From: Chromera velia
Taxonomy: Eukaryota; Sar; Chromeraceae
DNA length: 26,272 nucleotides
Direction: 5' to 3'
NCBI GenBank assembly: GCA_018398765.1
Contig: JAHBMJ010000704.1
Location: 2,501-28,772, forward strand
Shown: positions 19,754 to 26,272 of the stretch, in pieces
Numbering within the stretch: the first letter of the stretch is position 1
How the letters are laid out: each line of letters begins with the position of its first letter
Translations under genes and position numbers: made by a program
Notes under the pieces: generated by a model
Told to the model about the DNA's origin: nothing
Seen by the model: only the letters and a program-made list of their open reading frames with translations
The model's database searches: none

Positions 19754-20620
19754 ATGCTGTCCAATGATACAAAACTAGAGGCAAACCGCTCAAATCATCA
19801 GACTGCGGTCTGTTCTTGCCCTGCCTGCATCCGTTATTACCAGGAGATGGAAGGGACGGCCAAAAAGTGGGGAGGCGAAACAAAAGACGAGCCACCCTGC
19901 ATCTATGACGTGCATGCGTGCGTCCTTAATCAGGGCCATGAGCTTTGTTGGGCAGGGTGGGGGGAGCTGCTAAAGCATAGAAATCTGGTCACGTCTAAAG
20001 ATAGAGAGGCGCTGTGCCGAGCTATGCAGTATTTCAATCCGGAGCGAGATGCTCCGTACTGTCACCGTCTGCCGCAGCTAGACGCAGCTGCAAGGAAGCG
20101 CTCTGCACAAGATCCGTCTCCCGCAACTGCAAAGAAACGCTCTGTCCGGGCCCCGCAGGCCCCTCCCCCACACCCATCTGCAGCTCCAGCTCCAGCAGTA
20201 GCAGCTGCAGCGAGTGCCCCCCCTTCTCGGAAGCGGCAGCAAGTGCCCCCCCGTGAAGAATCCGACAGTGAGGAAGAAGAAGAATCCGACGGAGAGGAAT
20301 CAGATGAGGAAGAGGACAACGAAAGAGAAATGGTAGGGGAACAAGAGGACCAACGGGGGGCGGCAGCCTCCTCGAATGCACCGAGCAAGCAGACTGCATC
20401 TCAACGAAAAGCAGCAGCCGAGGCTCTTTTCAAGCAAGTGTGCAGAAATGGTGACTTTTTTGTTCTTGTTCCTTCTCCGGTCATGTACAAAGGAATGCCA
20501 CAGACGCAAAAGGATGGAATCATCCCTGTTTCCATCTGGAGGGGTGAGGTGACCGAGACAGGGGTTGAGCAGCTGTGGCCATACGTTAAGAGGAACAGAG
20601 AGATTCCCTTTTACGGATAG
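19754..20620 (+). CDS. Unknown Cys-rich / acidic, probably nuclear protein
   Basis: An open frame of 288 codons from ATG 19754 to TAG 20618. The N-terminal part (residues 20-65) has Cys/His residues that could bind zinc: CSCPAC, then CIYDVHAC and GHELCW. Residues 112-160 are Ala/Pro-rich with basic clusters resembling nuclear localisation signals (RKRS, KKRS, RKRQQ). Residues 168-191 are a Ser/Glu/Asp-rich acidic stretch. The C-terminal about 65 residues look folded and end IPFYG. The frame is the same as that of the last exon upstream, separated by one TAA and eight codons, so it may be the continuation of that gene. No known family recognised. Confidence 0.55.
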   Translation: MLSNDTKLEANRSNHQTAVCSCPACIRYYQEMEGTAKKWGGETKDEPPCIYDVHACVLNQGHELCWAGWGELLKHRNLVTSKDREALCRAMQYFNPERDAPYCHRLPQLDAAARKRSAQDPSPATAKKRSVRAPQAPPPHPSAAPAPAVAAAASAPPSRKRQQVPPREESDSEEEEESDGEESDEEEDNEREMVGEQEDQRGAAASSNAPSKQTASQRKAAAEALFKQVCRNGDFFVLVPSPVMYKGMPQTQKDGIIPVSIWRGEVTETGVEQLWPYVKRNREIPFYG

Positions 20621-20625
20621 TGTCA

Positions 20626-20682
20626 GTGAGGCAATGGGACAGACAGAAACGAGAAGCCCATGCTTTTCTCTTCTATGTACAG
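20626..20682 (+). other. Candidate intron (57 bases)
   Basis: Donor TGTCA|GTGAGG fits the GT[CG]AG pattern of the upstream introns. The acceptor is a strong pyrimidine tract ending TATGTACAG. Removing it keeps the frame from 19754 into 20683-21142, but only if the TAG at 20618 is read through. An alternative weaker donor at 20575 (GTGGCC) would skip that TAG with the frame also kept. Confidence 0.4.
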
Positions 20683-21142
20683 GAAAGGATGGCGGCTGAA
20701 ACGTGATGTGGTCGTCACACTGACTGACGGAGAGGCTGACGGGTTGCTTTTCGAGCCTGATTCCACGACAAGTGATCAAAGCCCAGAAAATTGTCAACTA
20801 ACCCCAGAAGGAGTGATTTCTGTTGCGGCATCACTCAAAGTCAAAGCAAAGGAATATGGTAAGTCAGATGTCCTGAGGTGGGCGTATCGCCTGTTGGGCA
20901 GCTGGTTGATTGAGCCTCCAGATGAGGAGGACTTTGGTCTTTGGTCGATTGATCATCTGCATTCCCTCAAAGAAGTGTACCCGTCCTTTCATGTGTCCAA
21001 GTGGATGCAGGATGAGGGATTCTTGCATGGAGAGGGGACTCGGAGGACACACGAGGAGATTGAGGAGATCGTGGCTCATTTCACCGACAAGAGTTCTATC
21101 TTTTCCAATGGGGTACCCCAGTTTGTCCCTGTTTGCATATGA
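20683..21142 (+). CDS. Last exon of unknown gene (ends TGA)
   Basis: Coding stretch after a strong 3' splice site, in phase 2. It runs GWRLKRDVVVTL... to VPVCI and stops at TGA 21140-21142. It is rich in aromatic and charged residues (for example WSIDHLHSLKEVYPSFHVSKW). With the upstream exons this gives one frame-consistent model of 1132 codons (17067-21142) whose internal stops are all TAA or TAG. Alternatively it is the 3' exon of the 19754 gene only, or a separate small gene starting at ATG 20660. Function unknown. Confidence 0.5.
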
Positions 21143-22029
21143 CATGATTCTAATGAACAATCATTTGTCTCATTTCAAGAGTTATTTTGAGTTATTTAAA
21201 TATTTCTAGACACTTTTTATTCTACTTTATAGCACTGAATGATTGATCAAACTCATCATCATCATCACCAAAAACTTTGTTTGAAAAAAAATATAATAAT
21301 ATATTTACTAGTCTATTTAGTGATTTTATCTATATAATATGATTCTAATGAATAATCATTTGTCTCATTTAGAATCATTTAAACATTTCTAAACATTCTT
21401 TATTTGATTGATTGATTGATTGATTGATTGATAAGTTCCGCACTAGGCCTTTTTATTTTACATATAATACTTAAAGAAAGTTTCTAAAGATATTTATAAA
21501 TCTAACTAACTGCATGTGTTAGTTAACTTTTTGACTCAATAATTATGAATATAAATAATAAATTACATCAAAAATAAATTGATGAATTTGATGTAAGATT
21601 TCGCGCTCAGTGAAACACAAGACTTAGTGAGTCAAAGGGGCAAATAAAATTACTTGTCAAAATAAATTCTAGAAACTAGTCTAGAAATATGAAATCTCAG
21701 GATTATAAACTAAAGAAGTGCATAAAATGAATTTTGAACTGATTGATTGATTGATTGATTCATTGATTGAATTTACATTAATTGAGGGTTCACTCACTTT
21801 CCCCTGAATCCCTTCCCCTTCTTCATCCTCCTCCATCGTATCCACGCTCCCTCTCCTTGTGTTTCAACTGATATATTAATTGAGAATCGGAGAGGGAAAG
21901 GAGAAGAGAAGGGATGAGAGAAGAGCCTTCTCTTATTAATAAGTCTGAAACATGTCAGAGCCCCCAGAACCATCAGCCCCCCTGTCACCCCCTGTCTGCA
22001 AGTTGCTTCCCCCCTTTGTCACCGCTGAA
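21143..22029. other. AT-rich intergenic region with direct repeat and TGAT microsatellites
   Basis: No gene seen. About 75 bases from 21143 (ATGATTCTAATGAACAATCA...) recur imperfectly from about 21340. Short TGAT tracts lie at about 21407-21432 and 21741-21762. This would be the 3' flank of the plus-strand gene and the 3' flank of the minus-strand fragment at 22030. Confidence 0.6.
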
Positions 22030-22622
22030 TCAGATGCCACCTGTGCACCAAAAATGCCTGGAAATGGCTGACTTGCAGGCTAACTGGATGAGCTCGAGGA
22101 GCTGCTTGGGGCAGGGAGGGCTTTCAGGCTTTCCTGCAACTTTTAAAAATCTCCAAAACTCATTGCTGCAATTTGAGCTGGGAGGGCTCAGACAATGTAG
22201 CTGGGGGAAGGACCGGATGGAAAAGGGGAGAATCTCTGATTGTTGAGATTGGTTGGGGACAAAACCACCTGCAGAGAGGGCGGAAAGGGCTGGAGATTGC
22301 TGGAGAACCACCAGACCTGCAGAGAGGCCAGAGAGGGCAGAGAGGGCAAGGGACCCCTCAGGAACTCCTGCCGATCCTAGTGCCGACCCTGGGCCCCCAC
22401 CCTGCCCACCACCCTGCGCTAGAGCCTCTTTTCTCCTCTTTTTCGCTGCCTCCTTCTTCTTCAGTACATCTGCATCGTACTTAGCCTGTTCACCGCGGAA
22501 GCCCTTGAAGAGGGTTCACCTGTCAAGGCAGGCAGTGAGGAAGGTTTGCTTGAAACCCTCGTCAACTACCACAGATGAGTCGTTTTCAGGATCGAAAATG
22601 ATGTTCCACGTGCAGTAAAACG
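22030..22622 (-). pseudogene. Probable coding fragment, unknown protein, with one in-frame TGA
   Basis: On the minus strand one frame runs from a possible acceptor (TGACAG| at 22623) to TGA at 22032-22030. It reads FYCTWNIIFDPENDSSV, then CLDR, TGA (22518-22516), then LFKGFRGEQAKYDADVLKKK. A basic Lys/Arg/Ala helix, a Gly/Gln-rich stretch and a Ser/Leu-rich tail follow. The text on both sides of the TGA looks coding and keeps one frame. CGA to TGA would explain it. Upstream exons were not found. Family unknown; it could be a real exon whose splice sites I misplace. Confidence 0.35.
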
Positions 22623-24677
22623 CTGTCATTACCTCATTCAATAACAGAGTGGACTCTTAAGTAGGACTTAGTGGAATCCAAAATAACTTTTAAATTTACT
22701 ATATTCTAGCTTCATTATAAAGTAAAACTAGGTAACTTGAAGCAATCTAGAGTCTTTTAAAGCAATGCCATTTAAAATCGTTACTCCTGTGCAAATCTGC
22801 TTAAATGTGCTCAAAAGACTGGTTGATTAGCTAGAGTGCATGGTGGGAAAAATTACGATCACCGCGGCACGTAGAAGTTAGTGAATATTACCTGCAAAGA
22901 AACACACAGGCACGACACTAGTGGATATGCTTAAAAGCAACGTTTAGCGCTGCCAATCAACTACAAAGAATTGTTTCTTCTGCAAGGGAAACAGTGCAGG
23001 AAGGAGGGTTTCATAGCTAAGCTGGTCAGACCGGACAGGAGGCGGTTAGCAGGGGTCAGAGAGAACAGAGCACAGAGACAACATAATTCTTTTTATAAAG
23101 AACTCACACTACACGGCGCAAAAGCTTGCAACTTGTTCTGCGTATATCAATGAGAAACTGTAAAAAAGAAAGACAGGTCCATAGATAGATCCAGATGTTT
23201 AAAGGGAGACTAGTACAGAGTGTCACAAATGAGAAAGGATGAACGAGTAAGGAACACTTGCATCAGGATAGTATGGACCGCTTTTAAGGACTGACACACA
23301 CGGAACAAGTGGAAGACATTCAAATGCATGAAAGCTGAGCGATTGTTCTGGGTGGAAAAATGTCTGGCAGGACTGAGAGCTGTGCAAAGCTTCAGAAGAG
23401 GCGGTCAAAAAATGGAGGCTCCAGCAGACTCTCCATCAACTCTCTCTCAGTGACCTCCCTTGTACGTTTCTATCAAGCCCCTAGCAGAATAAAGAAGCTA
23501 GATGCTAAGCAAATCATCATGCAAAGCGAAAGAGTGAGCCGCGCTTCCTTAACTGACCTGCAAGTGTCCTCAAGTCTCCGTCCACCAACACCTGCAAACA
23601 CGGAGGGACAGACGTTCACACTTTATGCAGTCAAGGAAGCACTTCTGTCTGGCTTATTATGCGTGCACAAGGTCCCAAGGAAAAGACCAAGAGCCTAAGA
23701 AGCAGCGGGTCCGGACAGGCTAACCTGGGGGTTGACCCCGGGGCTCCCAAGACTGTGACCTGCAAGGAAAGAGTAAGGAGAGCGACTAGGGTATAACACT
23801 CAGAGTCTGCAGACACTTTACAATACACAGAGAGTTCTAGCAGCAAGAACTGCATTTGATGCATTTATTTTCACCCGTTCACATCTTTTTTTGAAGAGAA
23901 AACATCTTGATATACAAAAAAAACACGTTTTCAAGGTGGTTCAAAAGAAAGAGGGGGGGTTCTGCACGGTTACAGGTCGGGTGCTAATGTTGGTTCCAGC
24001 TCTCCATACGATGGTGGTTCTTGAACCGATGAACTCATAATGAGAACTTCTGGAACTCATCTAAACTATCAAGAACTAAAGCAATTCTTGGTTTCTTGGT
24101 GAAGCTGTGTTGCGTGCCGCCGTGGTTGTGGAACACGTACGCAGTTTACATTCTATCTAGTTGCCGGGCCAGGATTCATATCTAGGGCCGCGCCGTGCAT
24201 TTAGCTCATATGTCGTCGACCTATTGCGTTTATCCGTTTCATCCAATGCGTTCGATCAACCCACCGAAGACTTAGTGACGTCTTTTGTTTGGCTTTTGTT
24301 CTATTCCTCTATTTAACACTCCTTAGACTCTGAATGACGGTCGAGCCCCAGGTGCACCTCCATACTGTCTCTATGTCTGTTCAGCATTATCATTATGGTA
24401 CACAAGAGGGAGAGAGCGTCAGGCTTCCACGAGCCTGCCAGGCTGGGGATATCCTGGCCGTCGATCAAGTTTGTGTTTCTTCTCATAAAAAAATCGTTCA
24501 ATGACTCATATTTTAGAACATTAATTGATCGGTAGCATGCCATCTACTAGGTATTACTAGGCTATACTAGGCCATTTATGAATCGGGTTACTATATGTTA
24601 CGATGTCAAAATAGCGAAAATAGCAAAAATAGTGACAATTTTTACTATTTTCTACGTTTAATAGTAGAAAAGCATAA
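22623..24677. other. About 2 kb with no confidently supported gene
   Basis: Only short frames are present. The best are a plus-strand ATG frame at 23360-23698 (Ser/Arg-rich, 112 codons) and a minus-strand ATG frame at 24543-24313 (76 codons). Neither shows a recognisable motif, and either could be an isolated exon. Near 24605-24660, AAAATAG repeats include an inverted pair AAAATAGT/ACTATTTT around a TTTTT loop. Confidence 0.4.
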
Positions 24678-24794
24678 GGGAGACCTCCACAGCAAAACCG
24701 TCTAAAACCGTCTGAAACTTGCTGCGAAGGAGTGTTTTTCGGTCTTTTTTGTCAAAAGCTAAGATTAAAAGGTACCGGAACAGCTGAATTTGGT

Positions 24795-26264
24795 ATGAAA
24801 CGCTTTCCCGTCTCCTTTGACCAAAAATGTTCCCTCTTGGTAATGCTCACGGAGGGAGAATCCCGCCTCTTGGCCATGCAGATCTTACAGACCGTACAGC
24901 AGAACACGGACAGTCTGAAAACTTATATCAGTGCCCACCACGAGATAGCTTGTCGCAGCACCCAGCAGCATGATGCTCAGCTTGCGATGTTTGCTGAAGC
25001 CGCCAAGCTCCAGTCGAGAGGGCTGGAACAATTCTTGGCTTCACAAGAAAAAGCCGACCTTCACATCAGGGAAATTGTTGGGCTTGACTTGAAGGCCCTG
25101 GCTAGGGAGAAGCAGGCTAAGCTGGGAGAGGAGGAAATGGAAAGAACAGAGCCAATGCTACGAAATTATGTTCATGGCCTTGCCGATTTCGTGGAAGCAG
25201 TTGGGGGAAGGAAGACTCAGTCTCAGAATGGTGAGCTCAATGTGGCTGCCAGTGTGGCTACCATCAAAAAAGCAGAGGTCAAGCCCAGAGTCTGGAGAGG
25301 GGGGCGGGAACTCCCCCCTCTGACCATTATCACCTTCTCGGACGAGCGGTTTGCGAAAGATTTTGACACCGTATTTGGTTTATCACACACAGTGAAATTC
25401 TAAAAGGTCAACTGTAGGATTTGTCTAAGAAAAATACGACCTCTGGCCCGCAGAAATGACTTTAAGTGGGCGTTCGAGTCGGGCGTGCGCAGCCAGAACG
25501 CTGATACGCGGGCCCGCGCCCAGAGAATTCTGAGCAGAGACGATCCGATCACAAACATGCTGCATGCATCGCGGATGTACTGCGGTATCGCACGAATGAG
25601 AGAGAGCTTCCCTGTACCTGCTCTCAACTGTGCAATGCAACAATACCACAACACCGCACAGCAGTATCCACTGTTACCCCACCAGAACTCCGTCTCCCCT
25701 ATTGCCCAGAATGCCTCACACGTGCCGTCTTCTCGTCCCGTCTCCGGAGTTCAGGCTTCGCAGGCCCCAGTCATTCCATCTGGTCTGCCGCAGCAGCACG
25801 CCCAGCCACAAGCAGCTCCGCCCAGATCACTTGCACAGCAAATCAGAGTGCAAAAGCGTATCCCCACCCAGAAGGCAGATAACAAACAGATCCCCAGAGC
25901 TCCCAATTCTCCCTCTGAAGTGTCGGATCGTGCTGCTCCGTCTGTGCAGGCACCCGAGGGAATTTTGTCACCCCCTCCTCGTGTAACTGATGCAGCTGCT
26001 GCTGCTATGCCCCTCGACGCTCTCGTCTCTCCAGACGAGGGAAGACCCTCCACCCCCAGGACAGACGGGGGTAAAAACAGAAAAAAAATGATGTCGGGTC
26101 GAGAAACCAGGTCACCGGGGTAGGGGGGCGAGAGGATGGGAAGGAAAATTCTGGAGGAGGAGGATGCAGTACGCATGAGGGGTCGGATGCTCTACAGAAC
26201 CTTTCAGGCAGCGGGCGAAGGGTTTCTGGGGTTTCGCGAGACACTCGTCGGTCTCCCCCCTTGA
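24795..26264 (+). CDS. Unknown coiled-coil / Pro-Gln-rich protein, in-frame TAA and TAG
   Basis: From ATG 24795 (frame open back to 24678) the frame runs 490 codons to TGA at 26262-26264 with TAA at 25401 and TAG at 26121. The first about 150 residues are predicted helical and Gln/Glu-rich (coiled-coil-like). A segment around VWRGGRELPPL and HTVKF precedes the TAA. After it comes KVNCRICLRKIRPLARR with a CxxC pair, then a Pro/Gln/Ser/Ala-rich low-complexity tail, a basic KNRKK patch, the TAG, and a final helical segment (RKILEEEDAVRMRGRMLY). No frameshift occurs at either codon. Read conventionally it is two frames (24795-25403 and one ending 26123). No family recognised. Confidence 0.5.
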
Positions 26265-26272
26265 GGTCCGGG

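Noticed and set aside
23360..23698. 112-codon plus-strand ATG frame as a gene
   Set aside because: No motif, no splice-supported extension and no conserved context; it is kept only as a note in the gene-poor region.
25371..25453. Intron 25371-25453 (donor GTATTT, acceptor CCCGCAG) to remove the TAA at 25401
   Set aside because: The junction puts the next exon out of frame and gives an immediate TGA. Other in-frame choices remain possible.

Overview
The window looks like nuclear DNA of a eukaryote, probably a unicellular alga or other protist. The reasons are: spliceosomal introns with GT-AG ends that keep the reading frame (donors GTGAGT, GTCAGC, GTCAGG); a non-LTR (LINE) retrotransposon remnant; abundant microsatellites; and arrays of C-x-H-G-R zinc-binding repeats joined to HNH domains, a combination known from algae, other protists and giant viruses. 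I cannot name the species. Only the LINE reverse transcriptase and the zinc-array/HNH locus belong to families I recognise; the other coding regions are unknown.

Layout. 1-830: GACT-type tandem repeat. 1412-9850: three head-to-tail copies of a 3.2-3.5 kb unit. Each copy has an AT-rich palindromic array and a G-rich minisatellite; the first two also carry a 5'-truncated LINE on the minus strand. Copy 1 contains the single N of the window, where about 324 bases present in copy 2 are missing. 10031-13060, minus strand: a locus of two modules, each with nine 18-residue zinc-binding repeats followed by an HNH nuclease domain. It stays in one frame but is broken by a TGA and a TAG. 13421-14330 and 15131-16037: two copies of a 0.9 kb repeat carrying a tRNA-like unit. 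16038-16790: long polypurine microsatellite. 17067-21142, plus strand: an intron-containing gene or gene cluster of unknown function. 22030-22622, minus strand: a probable coding fragment. 24795-26264, plus strand: another unknown coding region.

Two themes stand out. First, the zinc-array/HNH locus is a modular nucleic-acid-binding array coupled to a nuclease, duplicated in tandem, and apparently decaying in this copy. Second, in the plus-strand host-like genes the coding frame runs on through TAA and TAG codons (17373, 17859, 19727, 20618, 25401, 26121) without frameshift, and these frames close at TGA. This could mean UAA/UAG are read as sense, or that unrecognised introns remove them, or that these are separate genes or pseudogenes. 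TGA nonsense changes in the mobile-element-like loci show that ordinary decay also occurs here. The sequence alone does not settle it.

All calls come from reading the sequence by eye. No database search, alignment program or transcript evidence was available.
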